From NCBI GenBank assembly GCA_017546885.1, contig JAFYRQ010000008.1:1-11984 (forward strand): DNA of 11,984 bases, written 5' to 3'. Source of the stretch: Alphaproteobacteria bacterium (GTDB taxonomy: Bacteria > Pseudomonadota > Alphaproteobacteria > RF32 > CAG-239). Below, in pieces: positions 6,179 through 11,984 of this stretch (its first letter is position 1; the number at the start of each line of letters is the position of its first letter). The position numbers and the translations under genes were made by a program. Under the pieces are notes generated by a model that saw nothing but the letters and a program-made list of their open reading frames with translations, had not been told where the DNA came from and did not search any database.

Positions 6179-6700
6179 ATGATAAAAAAAACAACATCTA
6201 AAATTGCGTTCAATTCCGGTGAATATGTAGTTTATCCGGCTCAAGGTGTAGGCAAAGTTGCCGATATTCAAAAACAAGTAGTTGCCGGTACGGAATTGGA
6301 GCTGATAGTTGTTAATTTTGATAAAGACAAAATGACTTTGCGTGTTCCTTTAGCTAAAGCAAGTGCAAGCGGCTTACGCAAAATTTCTGAAAATTCGGTT
6401 ATGGATAATGCTTTAGAAACATTAAAAGGCAAAGCAAAAGTTAAGAAGATTATGTGGTCACGTCGTGCTCAGGAATATGAAGGCAAAATTAATTCCGGAA
6501 GTCCGGTTGCTATTGCAGAAGTTGTAAGAGATTTGCATCGCCGTGAAAATTTGTCAGAGCAATCATACAGCGAAAGACAAATCTATGAACAGGCTCTCGA
6601 CAGATTAGCCAGCGAATATGCTATTTGTCAGAATATTTCATCTGCAGAAGCTACAAGCAAACTTTTGGATATTTTAGCTTCGGTAAATCCTTCCGCATAA
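6179..6700 (+). CDS. carD: CarD/CdnL-family RNA polymerase-binding regulator
   Basis: CarD-family proteins bind the RNA polymerase beta subunit through an N-terminal Tudor-like domain and stabilise open promoter complexes, often at rRNA and growth genes. The 173-aa protein has the conserved N-terminal domain at about residues 11-70: FNSGEYVVYPAQGVGKV, a GTELELIVVNF strand and the DKMTLRVPLAKA motif. A mostly helical C-terminal domain follows (residues 75-170) with WSRRAQEYEGKINSG and VVRDLHRRE, the usual DNA-contacting half. The length fits the family in alphaproteobacteria. The TAGGA ribosome site lies 8 nt before the ATG. It has its own TATAAT promoter and a strong terminator, so it is monocistronic. 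The family call is secure; its regulon cannot be read from here. Confidence 0.96.
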   Translation: MIKKTTSKIAFNSGEYVVYPAQGVGKVADIQKQVVAGTELELIVVNFDKDKMTLRVPLAKASASGLRKISENSVMDNALETLKGKAKVKKIMWSRRAQEYEGKINSGSPVAIAEVVRDLHRRENLSEQSYSERQIYEQALDRLASEYAICQNISSAEATSKLLDILASVNPSA

Positions 6701-6727
6701 AAGATATTTTTCAAAATTGCAAAGTAT

Positions 6728-6760
6728 AAAGGCTCTCGAAAGAGAGCCTTTTTTGTTGTT
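6728..6760 (+). terminator. Rho-independent terminator after carD (repeat copy 1)
   Basis: GGCTCTC (6731-6737) and GAGAGCC (6742-6748) form a 7-bp stem closed by a GAAA tetraloop, extended by A-T pairs and followed by T6-G-TT-G-T. It sits 30 bp after the carD stop. Positions 6729-6759 are identical to 9774-9804. Confidence 0.93.
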
Positions 6761-6783
6761 TTTATTAAAAAAACGTGTAAAAT
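6756..6783 (+). promoter_or_regulatory. possible promoter of the autotransporter gene
   Basis: TTGTTT (6756-6761), a 16-bp spacer and TAAAAT (6778-6783) are the best hexamers in the 53 bp between the carD terminator and the autotransporter ATG. The -35 match is weak and overlaps the terminator's T tract. A promoter is expected here because a strong terminator isolates the gene from carD. Confidence 0.35.
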
Positions 6784-6812
6784 CTAATCATAATTATTTT
6801 TGGAGAACTGCC

Positions 6813-9767
6813 ATGACCACGAAAAATTACGCGAAATTATTGGCTCTGAGCACAATTTTGTATTCAAGCACAGCCATTTCAGGTGAAGTCATTTTATATG
6901 ATTTTAATAACTATATTCCTTCACTCGATAAAGCTTATGAAAAAAATGAATCTTCGATAAATAGCGGGTACAGCATAACATTTGATTCTTCTGCTTCTGA
7001 AAGTGATAATGATTTTGTTTTTTATAAAATTAACGATGATTTGACAACCTCTCCGGTATATTACAAAATATCTGTTGATTTTCTCGGAGAAGACAGGATA
7101 GGTGAAGTCTATAATACTGTTCAAGTGAATTCCGGCAATATAGATGAGTACACAGGGTATTTTTATGAATCCCAAGGAACACACTGGATGGATCCGGGAG
7201 CATTTTTTAACGTGAGCAGAGCAGTTATTGAAAAATTAACGGCTGATTTTATCAATAACGAACTGTATCTTACGGGAACAAGTAACAACGTTGGATATGG
7301 CGGAGCCATGCAAAACGGAGCAGCTTGGAACAGTCCGGGAACCGTAAATTTATTGGTAGGTGATTTTATCGGTAATTTTTTAAATCAACAAAACCCAAAC
7401 ACTTCTGCACAAGCTGCCGGTGGTGCACTGGCTAACTTAATAAGCAGCTTTAAGGAAATAAATGCTAATTTTATCGGTAATCATGTTTTTACAAACGGAA
7501 CCGCAGCCGGTGGAGCAATTGTTAATCTTACCGGTACTATCGAAACATTAAAAGGAACATTTATCGGAAATTATGTGGAAGGCGGAGTGTATGCTCAAGG
7601 AGGAGCGATTTTTAATTCGGCAGCAATAATAAAAGATGAAACTGTTGAAGGCGAATTTGTTATTCCTTTAATTCAGGCTGATTTTATAGGAAATTATGCT
7701 AAAGGCGGAAGTTATGCTTCCGGAGGAGCAATTTTGAATGCGGCAACAGGTGTTATGCCTGATATATATGGTAATTTTATCGGTAACTATGTTTCTGCGC
7801 CACAAGCATTAGGCGGAGCAATCAATTCACCCAACGGTATCAACACCATTACCGGAAACTTCATAAATAATTATGCAGAAAGCTCTGCAACTCATGCTTA
7901 TGGTGGTGCTCTGTACATTAGCGGTAATATGACATTTGTTGCGGATGGTTTAGATAACTATTTTACCGGAAACTACACAAAAAATAAAGACGGCAAAGCG
8001 TATAATGCTATATTTGTTGATAATAAAAGCAATGATAATACACCGATTAAGTTGACTTTTGATATTACCGGAAAAGGAAATTTATACTTTAATGACAGTA
8101 TTATGGGAAGAATTGCAACAGGAGAAAATGCGGTTTATGATATTGATATAAAAGGCTACGGAAGCGGTAAATTCTTTATGAATAATTATATTTCCAACGC
8201 CAGAGAAGTCGTTGTTGATGGAGCTGTTTTGTCATTTAATAAAGCCCCATATACCGATGACTACGGATGCGGTGATAATTGTAGAGGAAACTTTGTTGCG
8301 ACGGCAAAAGATAATTATAAAGCCCCTGATTATGATGCCGAACCAATAACAAGTTTGAGCTTGAATGATTCTTGGTTTTACTTATATAACGGCTATGCCG
8401 ATAACGTAAAAATGAAGAACTATACGGCATCCGGAGATACATTTCTTCACGTTGATGTGTTGAAAAATAATGATGAATGGGTTGCAGATATTTTAACAAT
8501 GACCGGTCAAATCGAAGGAACAACACAAGTTGTAGTTTATGATAAAACCGGAGAAGATAACAGCGGTGCAAGTGTATTGTTTATAGAAGCACCCAATGAT
8601 GTTGACGGAACAACCCCGAGTGTGTTTAGAGTTTACGGAAGTCCTTATAAATGGGATGTAGCTCATAATATAAACGGCGAAACACAAGGAAGTTATTGGT
8701 ATTTGGTAGGAACCGAAGAGGATAACGAAAAAGAATATGTAGGATTTGTTCCTCCGATATTGGCTGTTGAAGATGAATTTGCGTTTCCTGAACCTGAAAC
8801 ACCGGAAGATCCTGTTCAACCTGAACCGATAGATTACAACCCGGAAATTATTGCCGGAATAGGTTTGCATGAAGCAGCTATTGAGCAAACTCGCAATGTT
8901 TTTCGTAATGTTAATAACAAGGTTTCATCCGGAAGGGGATATTGCCCGGGATGCGGAATTATATCTGATGCTTGGGATGGAGAAAAACTTCGCAATATAT
9001 GGGTGTTAGCACAAGGAGAAAATGCTGACGTAGATAAACCTGTAAGTATGGATGCGGAAGTTTGGGGAATTGAAGGTGGCTTCGATATCCAAAATGACAT
9101 CAATAATACATTAGGCATCTTTGTTTCTTATCGTGACGGCAATTATGATTTGTCCGGAAAAGGAGCTAAACTTTATTCTTCAATCGGTAGTGAAATAGAG
9201 ATTGATAGCTATTTAGGCGGATTGTATTATCGTTATGATAAAAATATGCATTGGCTGTTTGCCGGTATATATGGAGGTATTCAAAAAGCAGATATTAACA
9301 CAGATGACGGAATGTCTTTTGATACGGACGGAATAGAGTTCGGCTTAACGGTTGAATACGGTAAAACTTATAATATCGGAGAAAATCTAACCATGTCTCC
9401 CGGTGTAGGTCTTTATTATACTCAGATAGATTTCGATTCTGCGTCCGATAATATGGGTAAAAAGTATAGCTGGGATAATATAAAATACATGGAAGCAGAA
9501 TTAGGAGTCAAAGTAGAAAAGAATTATATCGACGGAAGAGTTTATATAAAACCGAGCCTCATACAAACCGTAACTGCTGATGATAATGTTAATATTTCGA
9601 AAATGAACGAATTGGCTACATATCATGACCAGGCTTTAGCTCGTATTGAAGTTGGCGGAAGTTATCGTTTCAATGACAGTATATACGGCTATTCTTGGGG
9701 TAATTATACTTATGGCTCAAGCTATGATTCGCTTTCTGCCGGGATAGGAATAAGCTATACTTGGTAA
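6813..9767 (+). CDS. autotransporter with Pmp-like GGAI/FxxN beta-helix passenger
   Basis: This 984-aa type V secreted surface protein has a signal peptide (MTTKNYAKLLALSTILYSST), likely cleaved after S23. The passenger carries seven GGA[ILM] motifs starting at residues 163, 203, 233, 263, 304, 334 and 364 (steps of 30 or about 40), alternating with FIGN/FINN (FxxN). These are the paired motifs of chlamydial Pmp proteins and imply a right-handed beta-helix. A Pro/Glu-rich linker (about 657-680) and a helix (about 683-709) precede a CPGC motif (711-714). An autotransporter barrel follows to the end, closing on GIGISYTW with a C-terminal aromatic. A second cysteine pair is C486/C490. The start at 6813 is chosen for its signal peptide and TGGAGAA ribosome site; an earlier in-frame ATG at 6717 would place coding sequence across the carD terminator. 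Adhesion is likely but unproven. Confidence 0.93.
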   Translation: MTTKNYAKLLALSTILYSSTAISGEVILYDFNNYIPSLDKAYEKNESSINSGYSITFDSSASESDNDFVFYKINDDLTTSPVYYKISVDFLGEDRIGEVYNTVQVNSGNIDEYTGYFYESQGTHWMDPGAFFNVSRAVIEKLTADFINNELYLTGTSNNVGYGGAMQNGAAWNSPGTVNLLVGDFIGNFLNQQNPNTSAQAAGGALANLISSFKEINANFIGNHVFTNGTAAGGAIVNLTGTIETLKGTFIGNYVEGGVYAQGGAIFNSAAIIKDETVEGEFVIPLIQADFIGNYAKGGSYASGGAILNAATGVMPDIYGNFIGNYVSAPQALGGAINSPNGINTITGNFINNYAESSATHAYGGALYISGNMTFVADGLDNYFTGNYTKNKDGKAYNAIFVDNKSNDNTPIKLTFDITGKGNLYFNDSIMGRIATGENAVYDIDIKGYGSGKFFMNNYISNAREVVVDGAVLSFNKAPYTDDYGCGDNCRGNFVATAKDNYKAPDYDAEPITSLSLNDSWFYLYNGYADNVKMKNYTASGDTFLHVDVLKNNDEWVADILTMTGQIEGTTQVVVYDKTGEDNSGASVLFIEAPNDVDGTTPSVFRVYGSPYKWDVAHNINGETQGSYWYLVGTEEDNEKEYVGFVPPILAVEDEFAFPEPETPEDPVQPEPIDYNPEIIAGIGLHEAAIEQTRNVFRNVNNKVSSGRGYCPGCGIISDAWDGEKLRNIWVLAQGENADVDKPVSMDAEVWGIEGGFDIQNDINNTLGIFVSYRDGNYDLSGKGAKLYSSIGSEIEIDSYLGGLYYRYDKNMHWLFAGIYGGIQKADINTDDGMSFDTDGIEFGLTVEYGKTYNIGENLTMSPGVGLYYTQIDFDSASDNMGKKYSWDNIKYMEAELGVKVEKNYIDGRVYIKPSLIQTVTADDNVNISKMNELATYHDQALARIEVGGSYRFNDSIYGYSWGNYTYGSSYDSLSAGIGISYTW
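7299..7913 (+). repeat. degenerate about 90-bp repeats encoding GGAI/FxxN units
   Basis: This segment of the autotransporter encodes seven units with GGA[ILM] at 30-residue steps, two of them lengthened to about 40 residues. Each is paired with a F-I-G/N-N motif. Wording such as FIGNY then x-x-GGAI-x-N recurs, but the DNA copies are diverged. The repeat reflects rungs of a beta-helix rather than a recent tandem duplication. Confidence 0.8.
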
Positions 9768-9773
9768 AATATC

Positions 9774-9804
9774 AAGGCTCTCGAAAGAGAGCCTTTTTTG
9801 TTGT
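9774..9804 (+). terminator. Rho-independent terminator after autotransporter (repeat copy 2)
   Basis: The same 7-bp GGCTCTC/GAGAGCC stem with GAAA loop and T6 tail starts 6 bp after the autotransporter stop. It is identical to 6729-6759 over 31 bp, 3,045 bp apart in direct orientation. Confidence 0.93.
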
Positions 9805-9828
9805 CGTTATCATTTAAATGTGTATAAC
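9801..9828 (+). promoter_or_regulatory. possible apaG promoter
   Basis: TTGTCG (9801-9806), a 16-bp spacer and TATAAC (9823-9828) match the consensus at 4/6 and 5/6. The predicted start near 9835 leaves a leader of about 78 nt. The -10 box abuts the inverted repeat at 9827-9842. Confidence 0.45.
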
Positions 9829-9842
9829 TTTGTGAACAAAGT
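9827..9842. promoter_or_regulatory. 16-bp inverted repeat, possible operator for apaG
   Basis: ACTTTGT-GA-ACAAAGT is a perfect 7-bp inverted repeat with a 2-bp spacer. It covers the predicted transcription start of apaG and overlaps the end of the -10 box. Its size and position suit a dimeric repressor. As RNA it could not form a stable hairpin with a 2-nt loop. Confidence 0.4.
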
Positions 9843-9912
9843 GATTCCGTGTTTGCATATTTATAAGAGTCCGAATAGTTTGTTTTTGTAAAAGTTAATA
9901 AAAGGTTAAGCG

Positions 9913-10329
9913 ATGCAAACTACGGAAGAAATGATTACAATGCAGGAAGATGGCTTGGTTATTACAGCCGCATCCGAATTGGTTGATACATATACAAACG
10001 CTTCAGGCAAGGAGTTTGTATGGGGATATTATTTCTGTATTGAAAATACTTCTGATGAAAAAATTACATTGGTAGGAAAAAACTGGAATATTACCGATTC
10101 CTGCGGTAATTCTTTCTCCGATTCTACTCCCGGTTTTCAAGGGGAAATTCCCGAAATTGAACCCGGAGAATATTTTGAATTTAGTTCACAAGCTCCGCTG
10201 AAATCTTCTAATGCTGTTTTTTATGGCAGTTGCAGTATTTTGAAAGCAGGCAAAAAAATCGCCCAAAACATTAAACTGCCGATTTTGCAATTCAATGCGG
10301 GCGATAAATTCGCTTGCGCTTGTAACTGA
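9913..10329 (+). CDS. apaG: ApaG-domain protein
   Basis: ApaG proteins are single-domain, fibronectin-III-like beta sandwiches whose cellular role is unsettled. Mutants of some bacteria show Co/Mg-related phenotypes, and a eukaryotic counterpart occurs in F-box proteins. The 138-aa sequence fits: FVWGYYFCIENTSDEKITLVGKNWNITDSCGN (residues 35-66) is the standard core with Y-x-I-x-N and W-x-I-T-D, followed by IPEIEPGEYFEFSS and a closing IKLPILQF. The family's G-x-G-x-x-G loop is altered here to T-P-G-F-Q-G (72-77), losing the first Gly, so this is a divergent member. The C-terminus carries a CAC pair. The ATG has AAAGG 8 nt upstream. It converges with the lipoprotein gene with a 1-nt gap and has no recognisable terminator of its own. 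Confidence 0.88.
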   Translation: MQTTEEMITMQEDGLVITAASELVDTYTNASGKEFVWGYYFCIENTSDEKITLVGKNWNITDSCGNSFSDSTPGFQGEIPEIEPGEYFEFSSQAPLKSSNAVFYGSCSILKAGKKIAQNIKLPILQFNAGDKFACACN

Positions 10330-10330
10330 T

Positions 10331-10933
10331 TTATTCGTATTCAGCTATAAATTGATTATCCTCAATATACATATTGAGATATTTGTTGACGTTCATTTGC
10401 ATACGAGCATTGAATTCTTCAAAGAGTTTATCAACCATATTCTTCCAATAAACTTCTTTTTGTTCAATAGTTGTATCAACCGGAATTGTAAGTTCACGCC
10501 ATGCGTCTAAAGAAGTTTCGGCGCTTGAAAACTTATTCGGGTCACTAACTTTCAATACAACAGACAATTTAGCACGATATTTGATACTGTCTTTTTCAAA
10601 CAATTTTTCTGATTTTATAATTTCTTCGGTAACACTAGCATCTTTAACGGTAAATGTAGCTTGTTTGTTTGAAGAAAAATCAACAGCTTTCAATCTGTCA
10701 TTAGCCCAGTTCATAGCAGTTTTTTCGATAGATACAGGGAACAAATGCTCAACATTGGGTCTTGTAAATGAAGGAACAAATTCTGATACAACTTCAACCT
10801 TATTTACTTTAAGATTAATTTGTTGTTGTGCATCAAAACGAGATTCTTGAAATTTTTGCGGAGCTTGTTCTTCTGTTGTTGCACAAGCGGTCATCATTGC
10901 CAAAATACCAAATACAGCGAAAAGTTTTTTCAT
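10331..10933 (-). CDS. conserved lipoprotein of unknown function
   Basis: The 200-aa protein begins with a lipoprotein signal (MKKLFAVFGILAMMTAC). The lipobox M-T-A-C puts the lipidated cysteine at 17. Position +2 is Ala, not Asp, which in the E. coli rule points to the outer membrane. The mature part reads like a conserved alphaproteobacterial lipoprotein I remember only as hypothetical, with KVEVVSEFVPSF, PNVEHLFPVSIEKTAMNWANDRLKAV and a DASVTEEI segment. No enzyme motif is visible. An ATG two codons earlier (10939) is possible, but the AAGGA site lies only 3 nt from it and 9 nt from the ATG chosen. It converges on apaG. A small periplasm-facing scaffold or assembly role is possible but unsupported. 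Confidence 0.9.
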   Translation of the reverse strand: MKKLFAVFGILAMMTACATTEEQAPQKFQESRFDAQQQINLKVNKVEVVSEFVPSFTRPNVEHLFPVSIEKTAMNWANDRLKAVDFSSNKQATFTVKDASVTEEIIKSEKLFEKDSIKYRAKLSVVLKVSDPNKFSSAETSLDAWRELTIPVDTTIEQKEVYWKNMVDKLFEEFNARMQMNVNKYLNMYIEDNQFIAEYE

Positions 10934-10978
10934 TGTCATTAATCCTTGTTGTTACATCTTTGTTATTGTAAAGTATTA

Positions 10979-11007
10979 TTTATTGTTTAACATGTAGTTA
11001 ATATAAT
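10979..11007 (+). promoter_or_regulatory. possible recX promoter
   Basis: A perfect TATAAT (11002-11007) lies 20 bp before the recX ATG. The hexamer 17 bp upstream (TTTATT at 10979-10984) is a poor -35. If real, the leader is only about 14 nt. The divergent lipoprotein gene must also have its promoter in this 94-bp gap, but no convincing minus-strand pair was seen. Confidence 0.4.
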
Positions 11008-11027
11008 TTGCAAGAAAAAGGTTATCA

Positions 11028-11588
11028 ATGTTTGAAAATAGTGAAAAAAAAGCGGTAAAAACGAAAAGAATTCGAAAAATGACGAAGGAGAGATTGCAAA
11101 ATATTGCACTTTATTACCTTGAGCGATTCGATTCTTCCTCGGCAAATTTATATCAAGTATTAAAACGTCGCATTTATAATTATAAACGCACTGATGAGGG
11201 CTTCAATATTTCAGAAGCAGAAGTATGGATTAATGATATAATCGAAAAATTTGAAAAATTAGGTTATTTGAATGACACAAGATATGCGGAATTTAAGGTT
11301 CAAAATTACATAAATGCCGGAAAACCGGAAAGATATATTCGTCAAAAACTTCAAGCCAAAGGGATTGATGAACAAGTATTGGACAGTGTTTTGCAAACTC
11401 AAGATTTTGACGAAGAAGAAATGGCAAAAAAGTTTGTTGCCAAGAAAAAAATAGGCCCATATCGTAAAGATGAAGCCAAAAGAAAAGAATATTGGCAAAA
11501 AGATATATCTGCGGTTATCAGAGCCGGATTTTCGTATGAAGTTGCAAAAAAAATAATCGGAGTCGAAAATATAGATGATTTTGCATAA
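11028..11588 (+). CDS. recX: RecX-family regulator of RecA
   Basis: RecX binds RecA filaments and limits their extension, tuning homologous recombination and the SOS response in the cytoplasm. The 186-aa, Lys-rich, all-helical protein shows the tandem three-helix pattern of the family. ALYYLERFDSSSANLYQVLKRRI lies at 27-49, WINDIIEKFEKLGYLNDTRYAEFKV at 67-91, RYIRQKLQAKGIDEQVLDSVL at 102-122, and KKKIGPYRKDE followed by AVIRAGFSYEVAKKII near the end. Y-L-E-R-F-x-S-S and L-G-Y-L-[ND]-D-x-R-Y-A are the hallmarks. It resembles alphaproteobacterial RecX most. A clear AAAGG site lies 6-7 nt before the ATG. recA is not in the window, so the gene is not in the recA-recX arrangement common elsewhere. 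No SOS-box-like site was recognised upstream. Confidence 0.92.
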   Translation: MFENSEKKAVKTKRIRKMTKERLQNIALYYLERFDSSSANLYQVLKRRIYNYKRTDEGFNISEAEVWINDIIEKFEKLGYLNDTRYAEFKVQNYINAGKPERYIRQKLQAKGIDEQVLDSVLQTQDFDEEEMAKKFVAKKKIGPYRKDEAKRKEYWQKDISAVIRAGFSYEVAKKIIGVENIDDFA

Positions 11589-11593
11589 AAGGT

Positions 11594-11622
11594 TTGTAAA
11601 ACACAAAAATATAGAGTAACAT
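11594..11622 (+). promoter_or_regulatory. possible promoter of the acidic-protein gene
   Basis: TTGTAA (11594-11599), a 17-bp spacer and TAACAT (11617-11622) each match the consensus at 4/6. They lie just after the recX stop, and no terminator separates recX from the next gene, so co-transcription is also possible. Confidence 0.3.
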
Positions 11623-11653
11623 AACCGTGTTAAAAAAATAGGTTGGGGGCGTT

Positions 11654-11984
11654 ATGGCTACGGATAAAGAAAAAATCGCCGCATTAAAAGCTATCAGGGA
11701 TAAAACCCTTGCTGAGATGGCTGAGGCGGATATGCCCGCATATCTTGATGATCAGTTTTTGGAAGAAGATGACAGTTTTCCTCCTCACGAAGATTTCGGA
11801 GAAGATGATACCACAGTTCTTTATCGTCCGTCAGAAGAAGATGAAGATTATTACGATGATGAAGAAAACTATGATGTTGATGAGGAATATGGCGACGAAG
11901 AATATGATGATGAATATGATGACTATTCTGACGATGAAGAAGAATACGACGACGAAGAAAATGACGAAGAAAATGACGAAGAAG
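11654..11984 (+). CDS. extremely acidic protein, 3' end outside window
   Basis: An open frame begins ATG-GCT-ACG at 11654 and runs off the window after 110 codons without a stop. Residues 1-30 (MATDKEKIAALKAIRDKTLA and following) look like a charged helix. From residue 61 the sequence becomes almost pure Asp/Glu: 36 of residues 61-110 are acidic, and most of the rest are Tyr or Asn. The codons are the expected GAT/GAC/GAA/GAG mixture rather than one repeated unit, so it reads as a selected low-complexity acidic tail, not a simple triplet expansion. The upstream sequence GGTTGGGGGC is only an approximate ribosome site. I do not recognise a family. It lies 65 bp after recX in the same direction. 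Function is unknown; acidic tails can mimic DNA or bind basic proteins or metals, but this is unproven. Confidence 0.75.
   Translation, partial: MATDKEKIAALKAIRDKTLAEMAEADMPAYLDDQFLEEDDSFPPHEDFGEDDTTVLYRPSEEDEDYYDDEENYDVDEEYGDEEYDDEYDDYSDDEEEYDDEENDEENDEE

Noticed and set aside
6717..6812. 32-residue N-terminal extension of the autotransporter
   Set aside because: It would be translated through the carD terminator and would bury the signal peptide; the ATG at 6813 has the ribosome site and a proper signal sequence.
8236..9118. Several minus-strand open frames across the autotransporter gene
   Set aside because: They are shadows of a long gene with uniform coding character; none has a ribosome site or recognisable domain.
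10361..10378. Perfect inverted repeat CTCAATAT-AC-ATATTGAG near the convergent ends of apaG and the lipoprotein gene
   Set aside because: As a terminator it lacks a T tract on either strand, has a 2-nt loop and lies inside coding sequence; chance in AT-rich DNA is likely.
11860..11984. GAT/GAA triplet run as a microsatellite expansion
   Set aside because: Synonymous codons are mixed and Tyr, Asn, Ser and Gly are interspersed, so it fits an acidic protein tail better than recent triplet slippage.

Overview
The window is AT-rich, densely packed DNA from a Gram-negative bacterium. The Gram-negative call rests on an autotransporter with a signal peptide and outer-membrane barrel, and on a lipoprotein. 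The CarD, RecX, ApaG, AnmK and lipoprotein sequences read most like alphaproteobacterial versions. Together with the AT richness and the eukaryote-like IleRS, this suggests an uncultured, host-associated alphaproteobacterium of the kind found in gut metagenomes. That placement is inference from remembered family patterns, not from a search.

Layout. (1) 1-1333: the 3' part of an AnmK-like sugar kinase gene (+) meets an orphan type IV pilin-like gene (-), with their stop codons overlapping. (2) 1548-2276: a self-contained minus-strand unit has a clear promoter, a 97-aa glycine-rich protein of unknown function, a 98-aa unknown protein and a U-tailed terminator. (3) 2302-6074: a promoter and a roughly 150-nt leader lead to ileS (type 2, eukaryote-like isoleucyl-tRNA synthetase), followed after 1 nt by trmL (tRNA wobble 2'-O-methyltransferase). 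This is a small tRNA-charging and modification operon. (4) 6101-6760: carD, a global regulator that binds RNA polymerase, has its own TATAAT promoter and a strong terminator. (5) 6778-9804: a 984-aa autotransporter with Pmp-like GGAI/FxxN repeats is followed by a second terminator identical to the carD terminator over 31 bp. (6) 9801-10939: apaG (+) converges with a lipoprotein gene (-) with a 1-nt gap. (7) 11002-11984: recX, then the start of an extremely Asp/Glu-rich protein that runs off the window.

Most genes are housekeeping: translation, transcription initiation, recombination control and wall recycling. The accessory parts are surface-related (pilin, autotransporter, lipoprotein) or unknown (the two-gene minus unit and the acidic protein). 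The least explained items are the 97/98-aa unit, the AnmK-like protein with substituted catalytic positions, the autotransporter bracketed by identical terminators, and the acidic protein. No RNA genes, CRISPR arrays, transposases or integrases were seen. No gene-free stretch exceeds 300 bases; the two longest, 1334-1587 and 2216-2485, hold the promoters, terminator and leader listed.
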